From NCBI GenBank assembly GCA_046154965.1, contig JBJXDY010000057.1, forward strand, positions 1 through 23,690: 23,690 nucleotides of DNA, in the 5' to 3' direction. Source of the stretch: DATKFM01 sp046154965 (GTDB lineage Bacteria; Pseudomonadota; Alphaproteobacteria; Dongiales; Dongiaceae). Of the stretch, positions 1-6,319 are shown one piece after another. Made by a program: the position numbers and the translations under genes. Numbering within the stretch: position 1 is the first letter of the stretch; each line of letters starts with the position of its first letter. The notes beneath the pieces are model-generated. The model made no database searches, had not been told where the DNA came from, and saw only the letters and a list, made by a program, of their open reading frames with translations.

Positions 1-320
1 CCCGGCGGCGAAATGCCGAGAAGGAGCGCCGCGCCGCCGGCATCGTTCGCCCGCTCGAGCAGCGATGGTTCAGGCACTTCAGCGCCAGGCAGGGCTACTT
101 CGTAGACCAGAGTCTCAAGCGCCGCTAGCTCGGCAAGATGCCGCGACAATTCCTGCCGGGTCTCGATGGACATCGCCGAACCGGAAAACCACAGCAGCGC
201 CGTGCGTCCCGCCAGGGACTGGTCCCATAAATTGACTGGCTCGCCCCCCGGGCCTTTCAGCGGCAGGGCCGGGACGGGATCGCCGGGCAGCAGCGAAGCT
301 TCTTTGGGTGGCTGGCTCAT
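1..320 (-). CDS. Partial thioredoxin/redoxin-fold-like protein (3' end beyond window)
   Basis: The reading frame opens with ATG at 320-318 and runs without a stop to the left edge, giving about 106 residues. It begins MSQPPKEASLLPGDPVPALP, followed by a G-x-P-V-x-L-W segment and then GRTALLWFSG. This order (P-G-D-x-x-P, then G-x-x-V-x-L, then a hydrophobic strand) resembles the first strands of peroxiredoxin/AhpC-like domains. No TxxC or CxxC redox cysteine follows the strand, so redox activity is doubtful. Some alphaproteobacterial 2-oxoglutarate/Fe(II) oxygenases carry such an N-terminal domain, from memory, but the diagnostic part would lie outside the window. Its ATG overlaps the stop of the upstream regulator frame as ATGA, which suggests translational coupling. 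Confidence is high that this is coding and low on function. Confidence 0.55.
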   Translation of the reverse strand, partial: MSQPPKEASLLPGDPVPALPLKGPGGEPVNLWDQSLAGRTALLWFSGSAMSIETRQELSRHLAELAALETLVYEVALPGAEVPEPSLLERANDAGGAALLLGISPP

Positions 321-1870
321 CTTGTCTTGATGTCGGCAACGGGCGTGACGCCGCCCCGTCCTTCTACGCGATTCTGCGCCGCCCTGGCCAGAACCGGCCC
401 CAGGGCCGCGCCGAGCTGTCGCGCCGCCCGATCGATCGCCGCTTCGTCGAACGCCGCATAGCCCAGCAGCAGGCCCTGTCGCACCGGGCGCTTGGCGTAG
501 AAGCGCGACAGCGCCACGGCGGCAACGCCGGCGCCGGCGGCGGTTCGCTCCACATCCAAATCCGTGAGCCGCTGGCTGAGCGGAGGTCCCAGCCGCGCGA
601 TCAGATGCAGGCCGGCCGGATCCGGCTCCACGTCAAGCAGGCCAGCGAGGTGGCGCCGCACCGATTCGATAAGCGCCGCCTGCCGCGCCCCATAGCGCCG
701 GCGCATCTACCGGACATGACTGCCGAAATAGCCATCGACCATGAAGGCCGCCAGCGCCGGCTGCAATCCCGGGCCCGGATAATCGTCCAGCGCGGCGCGG
801 GCGCGGCGGAAGCTTTCCAGCAGCGGCGCCGGCACCACCAGATAGCCCAGGCGCAGCGCCGGAAACATCGCCTTGGAGAAGCTGCCGGCATAGAGCACGG
901 CGCCGCCGTCATCGAGGCCCTGCAGCGCCGCCAGCGGCCTGCCGCTGTAGCGGAACTCGCTGTCGTAATCGTCCTCCAGCAGCCAGGCGCGCACCCGCCG
1001 CGCATAGGCCAGCAGCTCCAGCCGCCGCGCCAGCGACATGGTGATGCCCAGCGGATACTGATGGGACGGCGAGATGCAGATCAGCCGCGGCCGCGGCGCC
1101 AGCCGCGCCCCGGCCGTGACCGACAATCCCTCGCTATCGACCGGCACCGGGACCGCACGGCAGCCGGCCGCGGTCAGGGTCGCGCGCACGCCGCGATAGC
1201 CCGGCTCCTCCATCCAGACCGCGTCCCCGGCGTCGGCCAGCACCCGCAGCGTCAGGTCGATCGCCTGGCGAATCCCCGAGAAGATCAGCACCTGGTCGGC
1301 GCTGCAGCGCACGGCGCGCTCGGCGCCGAGATAGTCGGCGACTGCCGCGCGCAGCGGCTGATAGCCGGCGCGGTCGCCGGCGGCATAGTCCGCCGGAGTC
1401 AACCGCCGCCAGCTCCGCGCCACCAGCCGCGCCCAGAGATCGGCCGGAAAGGCCGCCACGTCGGGCGAGCCCGGCGCAAACGGCACAGGCATTGGGTCCT
1501 GGCGTCCATGTTCGGCGGCAATGGCGCGGCCCCGCGCCGAAATCCCCCGCAGCGGCCGCGCCGCAGATGCAGCGGCAGCCGCCCGCGCCGGCCGGTGCGG
1601 CAGATCGCGGGACACGAAGCTGCCGGCGCCGCGCCGGCCTTCGACATAGCCCTCGCCCATCAGCTGATCGAAAGCCTGCAGCACGGTGTTGCGCGACACC
1701 CCATGTTCCGCCGCCAGAAGCCGGGTCGAAGGCAGCTTGCTGCCGGGCGCCAGGCGGCCGCTCAGGATCAGCGCCCGCAAATCCTCATAGAGCTGGCGGT
1801 ACAGCGGCGGTGGCGCCTGCCGGTTCAGCGCCAGCGGGCCGATGACGCCGCCGGTGGCGATGCGGGGCAT
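317..1870 (-). pseudogene. MocR/PdxR-type PLP-dependent transcriptional regulator, interrupted by an in-frame TAG
   Basis: MocR regulators fuse a GntR-type winged-helix DNA-binding domain to an aminotransferase fold type I domain that binds pyridoxal phosphate. The winged helix is at about residues 15-85 (PLYRQLYEDL, then LPSTRLLAAEHGVSRNTVLQ). The aminotransferase domain follows, with the PLP lysine in AGSFSKAMFPALRLGYLVVP, Lys333 counted from the ATG at 1870. Codon 388 (709-707) is TAG, reading GSHVR-stop-MRRRYGARQ. The frame then continues 129 more residues to TGA at 319-317 with normal family sequence (LLDVEPDPAGLHLIARL), so a single base change separates two halves of one protein. The truncated product would lack the C-terminal small domain, which in this fold usually supplies the carboxylate-binding arginine. 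It is divergent from a PNPOx-like gene across a shared operator. It could be a recent pseudogene, a sequencing error, or expressed by readthrough or restart at the ATG directly after TAG. The start follows from the winged-helix position; no strong ribosome site is visible. Confidence 0.8.
707..709 (-). other. In-frame amber codon inside the MocR-type regulator
   Basis: On the minus strand the codons read GTC CGG TAG ATG CGC CGG. The family usually has a basic or polar residue here (pattern H-I-R-[RKQ]-M-R-R-L-Y, from memory). The ancestral codon was therefore probably CAG or AAG, one base away from TAG. The following ATG is in the same frame and directly adjacent, so reinitiation would give a 129-residue C-terminal fragment. 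Confidence 0.85.
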
Positions 1871-1881
1871 GGAACGGCTCC

Positions 1882-1932
1882 AAAGTGGTACCAGTAAAAT
1901 ACACATAATGGCACTTTTCAAAGTACCACTTT
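1882..1932. promoter_or_regulatory. Divergent operator with PdxR/MocR-like AAAGTGG half-sites
   Basis: AAAGTGGTAC at 1882-1891 and GTACCACTTT at 1923-1932 form a perfect 10-bp inverted repeat with 31 bases between. A third half-site, CACTTT at 1912-1917 (AAAAGTGCC on the minus strand), lies 15 bp from the matching half of the last one, as a direct repeat. An AT-rich core separates them. PdxR-type MocR proteins are known to bind AAAGTGG-containing sites, so the divergent regulator is the natural candidate. On the minus strand, TTGAAA (1921-1916) and TTTACT (1898-1893), 17 bp apart, could form its own promoter within the operator. The half-sites are read directly; the regulator assignment is inference. 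Confidence 0.65.
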
Positions 1933-1971
1933 CTGCCGTATCAGCCAGCCCGGAAACCGACGGAGACGAAG

Positions 1972-2682
1972 ATGGACAAGCCGGTCGCCGCCTCGCTAGG
2001 CCCCACCGCACGCACCCGAGTGAAGCGCCTGCCCAAGCGTGCGCATTACGACCGCGGCGCGGTGAATGATGTCCTGGACGCCGGCTTTGTCTGCCATATC
2101 GGCTATGTCATCGGCGGCCAGCCCTATGTGACGCCGACGGCCTATTGGCGCGAGGGCGATCACATCTATTGGCACGGTTCTTCCGCCAGCCGCATGCTGC
2201 GGGCGCAGAAGGAGGGCATTCCCGTCTGCCTCACCGTCACCCATATCGACGGGCTTGTCATGGCGCGATCCGCCTTCCATCATTCGCTGAACTACCGGTC
2301 GGTGATGGCCTTCGGCAAAGCGCATGTCGTCGACGAACCGAAGGCGAAGGAAGCCGCCATGCGCGCCTTCGTCGAACGGCTCTATCCCGGCCGCTGGGAC
2401 GGCTTGCGCCCGGTCAACAAGCAGGAATTCAAGGCGACCACCATCCTCGGCATGGAACTGACGGAAGCCTCGGCGAAAATCCGCACCGGCAATCCGGTCG
2501 ATGATGACGAGGATTATGCGCTGCCGATCTGGGCCGGCGTGATCGGCCTGAAGACGATTGTCACGGGCATCAGCGACGACGGCCGCCTGGCGCCCGGCAC
2601 GGCAAAGCCGAAAGATCTTGCCGCATTCACGAAGGACGCGGATTTCGGCGAACTGTTGAAGCGCTACGACGGCGATCGGTAG
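1972..2682 (+). CDS. Pyridoxamine 5'-phosphate oxidase-like FMN-binding protein
   Basis: A 236-residue cytosolic protein of the Pyridox_ox_2-like branch of the FMN-binding split-barrel fold, which also includes Nim-type flavoproteins. Visible family features are the AHYDRGAVNDVLDAGFVCHI start, G-x-P-Y-V-T-P-T-A-Y-W near residue 45, I-Y-W-H-G-S-S-A-S-R-M at about 64-74 (the usual flavin-binding strand and helix), and H-S-L-N-Y-R-S-V-M-A-F-G at about 103-114. It is not the classical PdxH, which has different signatures, so oxidation of pyridoxamine phosphate cannot be assumed. Other roles for this family include flavin-dependent reduction or vitamin B6 or heme binding. The ATG at 1972 is preceded by GGAG about 6 bases upstream. 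Its promoter region is shared with the divergent MocR-type regulator, which probably controls it. It ends with TAG before a strong hairpin. Confidence 0.85.
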   Translation: MDKPVAASLGPTARTRVKRLPKRAHYDRGAVNDVLDAGFVCHIGYVIGGQPYVTPTAYWREGDHIYWHGSSASRMLRAQKEGIPVCLTVTHIDGLVMARSAFHHSLNYRSVMAFGKAHVVDEPKAKEAAMRAFVERLYPGRWDGLRPVNKQEFKATTILGMELTEASAKIRTGNPVDDDEDYALPIWAGVIGLKTIVTGISDDGRLAPGTAKPKDLAAFTKDADFGELLKRYDGDR

Positions 2683-2692
2683 AACCCGAATC

Positions 2693-2714
2693 CCCTCTCC
2701 CCAAGGGGAGAGGG
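2693..2714. terminator. Perfect 10-bp hairpin between convergent genes
   Basis: CCCTCTCCCC (2693-2702), AA, then GGGGAGAGGG (2705-2714) is a perfect inverted repeat. With a usable loop it forms an 8-9 bp GC-rich stem. It lies 10 bases after the stop of the flavoprotein gene and about 30 bases from the stop of the convergent sdhAF4 gene, so it could terminate both. No T-run follows. The same word is common as a dispersed intergenic repeat in alphaproteobacteria (recollection), so it may be a REP-like unit rather than a dedicated terminator. Confidence 0.55.
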
Positions 2715-2746
2715 AAAGATTTGGCGGCGACAATGCTGACGCCCGA

Positions 2747-2905
2747 TCAGAAGTCGATGCAGCGGCCGTTCTTCTCCCAGTCGCCATAGCGCGTGGGTTC
2801 GGGTCCCTTCGGGCCGCCATGTTCGGCCGGTTTGGCGCCGGGTTTTGGCGCTTCCGGTTTCGGAGCGCCGGACTTCTCCGCCGGAATCTTCGTTTCGCCT
2901 GCCAT
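2747..2905 (-). CDS. DUF1674 / succinate dehydrogenase assembly factor 4 (SdhAF4-like)
   Basis: A 52-residue protein from the ATG at 2905 to TGA at 2747. The N-terminal half is rich in Lys, Pro, Ala and Glu and looks disordered. The C-terminus is the family signature GPKGPEPTRYGDWEKNGRCI followed by Asp-Phe, which is almost invariant in DUF1674 and in eukaryotic SDHAF4/Sdh8. In eukaryotes this factor binds the flavinylated SdhA subunit and aids succinate dehydrogenase assembly; the bacterial role is inferred by homology. The frame is open further upstream to 3073, but that part is basic and unlike the family, so the short start is preferred. No clear ribosome site is seen. It is divergent from htpX and convergent with the flavoprotein gene. 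Confidence 0.85.
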   Translation of the reverse strand: MAGETKIPAEKSGAPKPEAPKPGAKPAEHGGPKGPEPTRYGDWEKNGRCIDF

Positions 2906-2952
2906 TGCTGATACATAGGCCCGGCGCGGCGCGGCCGCCAGTCCCCGCCGCG

Positions 2953-2985
2953 ATCTTGATATCGGGCAAGATAGGGCCATCTTGC
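2953..2985. promoter_or_regulatory. Three ATCTTG half-sites in the sdhAF4/htpX divergent region
   Basis: ATCTTG (2953-2958), GCAAGAT (2966-2972) and ATCTTGC (2979-2985) lie in the 130-bp gap between two divergent genes. The second and third form a perfect 7-bp inverted repeat with a 6-base spacer (20 bp in all). The first and second form a 6-bp inverted repeat with an 8-base spacer. This is operator-like geometry. I do not recognise the regulator. The htpX ATG is about 50 bases downstream of the last half-site. Confidence 0.4.
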
Positions 2986-3035
2986 TAGGCGAGTTGCGGC
3001 GCTTGCCGCATCGCCGGATGGAGACCGAACCAGAG

Positions 3036-3947
3036 ATGAACTTCGCCCGTACCGCCCTGTTGCTGGCCGCCATGACCGGCCTGTTTCTCGCCGTCGGCTA
3101 TCTGATCGGCGGGCAAGGCGGCATGATCATCGCGTTCGTCATCGCGCTGGGCATGAACTTCTTTGCTTATTGGAATTCCGACAAGCTGGTGCTGCGCATG
3201 CATGGCGCCCAGGAGGTGGACGCCGCCGCAGCACCGCGGCTGTTCGCCATCGTCCGGGATCTGGCCAAGCGCGGCAATCTGCCGATGCCCAAGGTCTATC
3301 TCATGCAGACGGCGCAGCCCAACGCCTTTGCCACCGGCCGCAATCCGGAGAACGCCGCCGTCGCCGTCACGACCGGCTTGCTGGATCGCCTGAACGAGCA
3401 GGAGATCGCCGGCGTGCTCGCCCACGAGCTGGCCCATGTGCGCAACCGCGATACCCTGACCATGACCATCACCGCGACGCTGGCGGGCGCCATCGGCATG
3501 CTGGCGCAGTTCGGCATGTTCTTCGGCGGCCGCGACAGCCGCGACAATCCCCTGGGGATCATCGGTGTCCTGGCGGCGGCGATACTGGCACCGCTGGTGG
3601 CGGCTCTGGTGCAGATGGCGATCAGCCGCTCGCGGGAGTACGAGGCCGACCGCGTCGGTGCTGCGATCTGCGGCCAGCCCTTATGGCTTGCCTCGGCCCT
3701 GGCCAAGATCCATAACGCGTCGCTGCAGATCGACAACAATCGGGCCGAAGCGAATCCGGCGACCGCCCATATGTTCATCATCAACCCGCTCCATGCCCAT
3801 GCCGTCGACGGCCTGTTCCGCACCCATCCGAGCACGGAGGAGCGCATCCGCCGGCTGCAGGAACTTGCCGCGCAATCGAGCGCCAACGATGGCAGCCATT
3901 CGATGGCAACCTATCGCTCGGCGAGAAACCGCGGCCCCTGGAGCTAA
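3036..3947 (+). CDS. htpX: HtpX membrane zinc metalloprotease
   Basis: A 303-residue inner-membrane protease of family M48 that takes part in membrane-protein quality control alongside FtsH. Two hydrophobic segments lie at residues 5-23 and 28-46. The zinc site HELAH is at residues 130-134, and the third ligand is likely Glu203 in SREYEADRVGA. Two more hydrophobic segments (about 144-164 and 174-196) lie between the zinc site and the third ligand, as in HtpX. PNAFATGR at about 95-102 is also typical. Length matches the family (280-310). The ATG at 3036, preceded by AGAG, starts directly at MNFARTALLL; the upstream in-frame ATG at 2982 lies inside the palindromic region and adds an unlikely basic leader. 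rsmB follows after 24 bases, probably in one operon. Confidence 0.95.
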   Translation: MNFARTALLLAAMTGLFLAVGYLIGGQGGMIIAFVIALGMNFFAYWNSDKLVLRMHGAQEVDAAAAPRLFAIVRDLAKRGNLPMPKVYLMQTAQPNAFATGRNPENAAVAVTTGLLDRLNEQEIAGVLAHELAHVRNRDTLTMTITATLAGAIGMLAQFGMFFGGRDSRDNPLGIIGVLAAAILAPLVAALVQMAISRSREYEADRVGAAICGQPLWLASALAKIHNASLQIDNNRAEANPATAHMFIINPLHAHAVDGLFRTHPSTEERIRRLQELAAQSSANDGSHSMATYRSARNRGPWS

Positions 3948-3971
3948 GGCTCCCGGCCGCTCGAGTTTTCC

Positions 3972-5294
3972 GTGAACACCGCAGAACCTTCGCGCGGCCG
4001 CGAGTCCGCGGGCCTGCCGGCGCGGCGTTCGGCCGCGCTGCTGCTGGAGCGTATCCTGCGGCAGCGGCTGCCGCTGGAAGAGGCCTTCGAGGGTGAGCCT
4101 TCGCTGAAATCCTTGGAAGCCCGCGACCGCGCTTTCGTCCGCATGATGGTGGCGACGGTGCTTCGGCGTCTCGGCCAGATCGACGCCATCCTGTCCCGCT
4201 GCCTCGACCGGCCGCTGGGCGCCAAGGCCCGGGCCGCCCAGGATCTGCTGCGGCTGGGCGCGGCGCAGCTGCTCTATCTCGACACGCCCGCCCACGCCGC
4301 CGTGGACACCAGCGTCGAGCTGGCCGCGGAAGGAGCGGAGACCGGCGGCTTCAAGGCGCTGATCAACGCCGTGCTGCGGCGCATCGGCAGGGAGAAGAAT
4401 GAGCTCCTGAAAGCGACCTCGGCGCCTGCCCTCAACGCGCCGCCCTGGCTCTGGGAGTCCTGGGTCAAGGCCTATGGCGAAACACGCGCCCGCGGCATCG
4501 CCCTCGCCCATTTGCAGGACCCGCCGCTGGATTTCTCGGTGAAGGCGGACGGGGAAAGCTGGGCGCAGCAATTGGGCGCCACCATCCTCCCCACCGGCAG
4601 CTTGCGCCGCCTGGACGGCGGCTCCGTTGAAACCTTGCCGGGCTTTGCCGACGGCGCCTGGTGGATCCAGGATGCGGCGGCGGCGCTGCCGGTGACGCTG
4701 CTGGGCCCGGTCGCCGGCAAGACCGTCATCGATCTCTGCGCGGCCCCCGGCGGCAAGACCGCGCAATTGGCAGCCGCCGGGGCCACGGTCACCGCCGTCG
4801 ACCGCAGCGCCAAGCGGCTCGAGCGGCTGACCGCGAACCTCACGCGGCTGGGCCTGACGGCGGAAACCGTGACCGCCGACGCCACCCAATGGCAGCCCGC
4901 CGCGGCGGCCGATGCGGTACTGCTGGATGCGCCCTGCTCCGCCACCGGCACCATGCGCCGCCATCCCGATGTCGCCTGGCTGAAAACCCCCGAGGACATG
5001 GCGAAGCTGGTGGACTTGCAGGCGCGGCTGCTGCGGGCCGCCGTGGCCATGACCCGCAGCGGCGGCATCCTGATCTATTGCACCTGCTCGCTGCAGCCCG
5101 AGGAAGGGCCGCAGCAAATCGCCCGGCTGCTGGCCGAGCGGGCGCCGGTGCAGCGCCTGCCCATCGCCGCCGCCGAAGTAGGCGGCCTGGTGGAGCTGAT
5201 CACCGCCGACGGCGACCTCCGCACCCTGCCCAGCCACCTGCCCGATCAGGGCGGCCTCGACGGCTTCTACGCCGCCCGCCTGCGCAAACTCTAG
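3972..5294 (+). CDS. rsmB: 16S rRNA (cytosine(967)-C(5))-methyltransferase RsmB
   Basis: A 440-residue NOL1/NOP2/Sun-family enzyme using S-adenosylmethionine to methylate C967 of 16S rRNA. The N-terminal 150 residues form the NusB-like RNA-binding domain (RRSAALLLERIL; then GAAQLLYLDTPAHAAVDTSV; then FKALINAVLRR). The methyltransferase domain has motif I VIDLCAAPGGKT with Asp254, motif IV DAPCSATG with Cys322, and motif VI CTCS with Cys372. By homology to RsmB, the motif VI cysteine is the nucleophile and the motif IV cysteine releases the product. The start is GTG at 3972 without an obvious Shine-Dalgarno sequence; the next in-frame starts would cut into the NusB-like domain. It lies 24 bases after htpX. 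The gene symbol could also be a related RsmB/RsmF-like paralogue, but the NusB-like domain favours RsmB. Confidence 0.93.
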   Translation: MNTAEPSRGRESAGLPARRSAALLLERILRQRLPLEEAFEGEPSLKSLEARDRAFVRMMVATVLRRLGQIDAILSRCLDRPLGAKARAAQDLLRLGAAQLLYLDTPAHAAVDTSVELAAEGAETGGFKALINAVLRRIGREKNELLKATSAPALNAPPWLWESWVKAYGETRARGIALAHLQDPPLDFSVKADGESWAQQLGATILPTGSLRRLDGGSVETLPGFADGAWWIQDAAAALPVTLLGPVAGKTVIDLCAAPGGKTAQLAAAGATVTAVDRSAKRLERLTANLTRLGLTAETVTADATQWQPAAAADAVLLDAPCSATGTMRRHPDVAWLKTPEDMAKLVDLQARLLRAAVAMTRSGGILIYCTCSLQPEEGPQQIARLLAERAPVQRLPIAAAEVGGLVELITADGDLRTLPSHLPDQGGLDGFYAARLRKL

Positions 5295-5626
5295 CGCCAC
5301 AGTTCGGCCATGCTGGCGGTCCAGAAAGCAAGCAGGGTTTGGCCGCAGATGAACACAGATCAGAAGGGATAAACACAGATCCACCGCGTCCGGTCACGCT
5401 ACCGGCGGACTATGAACTGAAGGGGCTACCGCCGGCCCGGCTTGCCGCACGGGCCATCGGAAATAGAAGGGGGCGCACGGTGTCGGGGACGTTCACAGCA
5501 CATCGGCGTCTATCCCGTCTGATCTGCGTTCATCGGCGTTCTGCTTTCTTTCGCGCCCCCACCCGCCATCCTCGCCGGAGGGCCGCCGGGTTGTTCCGGC
5601 GCCCCGGAAGCTGGTAGTTAACGGTC
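5295..5626. other. 332-bp intergenic region between rsmB and rpe
   Basis: No convincing coding sequence is seen. The region holds the inverted-repeat element at 5341-5543 and a short GC-rich leader before rpe. No clear sigma70 promoter or ribosome site precedes the rpe ATG at 5627. This gap breaks the otherwise tight htpX-rsmB-rpe-heparinase order, so rpe may have its own promoter in 5544-5626. Confidence 0.6.
5341..5543. repeat. Inverted-repeat element with 10-bp phased CAGAT words
   Basis: The left arm (5341-5382) and right arm (5501-5543) are imperfect reverse complements of about 40 bp, sharing the pattern GATGAAC-x-CAGATCAGA-x-GGGATA-x-AC-x-C-x-GAT. In the left arm CAGAT recurs at 5346, 5356 and 5376, with GGGAT at 5366, that is every 10 bases. 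The 118 bases between the arms have no visible gene. Similar words (CACAGATGAACACAGAT) are known to me as dispersed repeats in many bacterial genomes; a related copy lies at 8058-8316 in this window. Confidence 0.75.
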
Positions 5627-6319
5627 ATGCCGCAGAAGGTCCGCATTGCCCCGTCCATTCTCTCCGCCGATTTCGCGCGCCTGGGCGATGAGGTGAAGGC
5701 GATCGACGCCGCCGGCGCCGACTACGTGCATATCGACGTCATGGACGGGCATTTCGTGCCCAACATCACCTACGGCGCACCCGTGGTGCAGGCGATCCGC
5801 CCCCACACCAAGCTGGTCTTCGACGTGCATCTGATGATCGCGCCTGTGGACCCGTTCATCGCCGATTTCGCCAAGGCCGGCGCCGACATCATCACCGTGC
5901 ATCCGGAGGCCGGCCCCCATCTGCACCGGACCATCCAGCTGATCAAATCCCATGGCAAGAAGGCCGGCGTGTCCCTGAACCCGGCGACGCCACCCACGGC
6001 CGTCGAAGAGCTGCTTTATGACATCGACCTGATCCTGGTGATGACCGTCAATCCCGGCTTCGGCGGTCAGAAATTCATCGCCGGCGCCATGGACAAGGTG
6101 CGCCACCTGCGCCACCGCATCGACGAAACAGCCAAGGGCCGTCAGGGCCGGCCGATCGACCTGGAAGTGGATGGCGGCATCAATGCCGAGACGGCGGCCA
6201 TCGCCGCCCAGGCCGGCGCCGATGTGTTGGTCGCCGGCACTGCCATCTTCACCGGCGGTCCCCAGGCTTATGCCGGCAATATCCGCCGGCTGCGCGACGC
6301 CGCGGTCGTCCCGCCGTGA
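5627..6319 (+). CDS. rpe: Ribulose-phosphate 3-epimerase
   Basis: A 230-residue TIM-barrel enzyme interconverting D-ribulose 5-phosphate and D-xylulose 5-phosphate in the pentose phosphate and Calvin pathways. IAPSILSADFARLG at residues 7-20 is the standard N-terminal signature. Metal ligands are His35 and Asp37 in VHIDVMDGHFVPN and His68 in FDVHLMI. The second catalytic aspartate is Asp182 in LEVDGGI, and VNPGFGGQKFI forms the phosphate loop side. Length is normal (220-230). The ATG at 5627 begins MPQKVRIAPSIL as expected. Its TGA overlaps the GTG start of the heparinase-like gene by four bases (GTGA), a sign of translational coupling. Confidence 0.96.
   Translation: MPQKVRIAPSILSADFARLGDEVKAIDAAGADYVHIDVMDGHFVPNITYGAPVVQAIRPHTKLVFDVHLMIAPVDPFIADFAKAGADIITVHPEAGPHLHRTIQLIKSHGKKAGVSLNPATPPTAVEELLYDIDLILVMTVNPGFGGQKFIAGAMDKVRHLRHRIDETAKGRQGRPIDLEVDGGINAETAAIAAQAGADVLVAGTAIFTGGPQAYAGNIRRLRDAAVVPP

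Noticed and set aside
308..1897. A 529-codon open frame on the plus strand across the regulator gene
   Set aside because: It is antisense to a well-supported MocR-type protein, is extremely rich in Arg, Gln and Ala, and has no family features. Long antisense frames are expected at this GC content.
3681..5384. A 567-codon minus-strand frame opposite rsmB
   Set aside because: Its composition (His, Gly, Gln, Arg rich) is typical of an antisense shadow, and the plus strand encodes clear HtpX and RsmB motifs.
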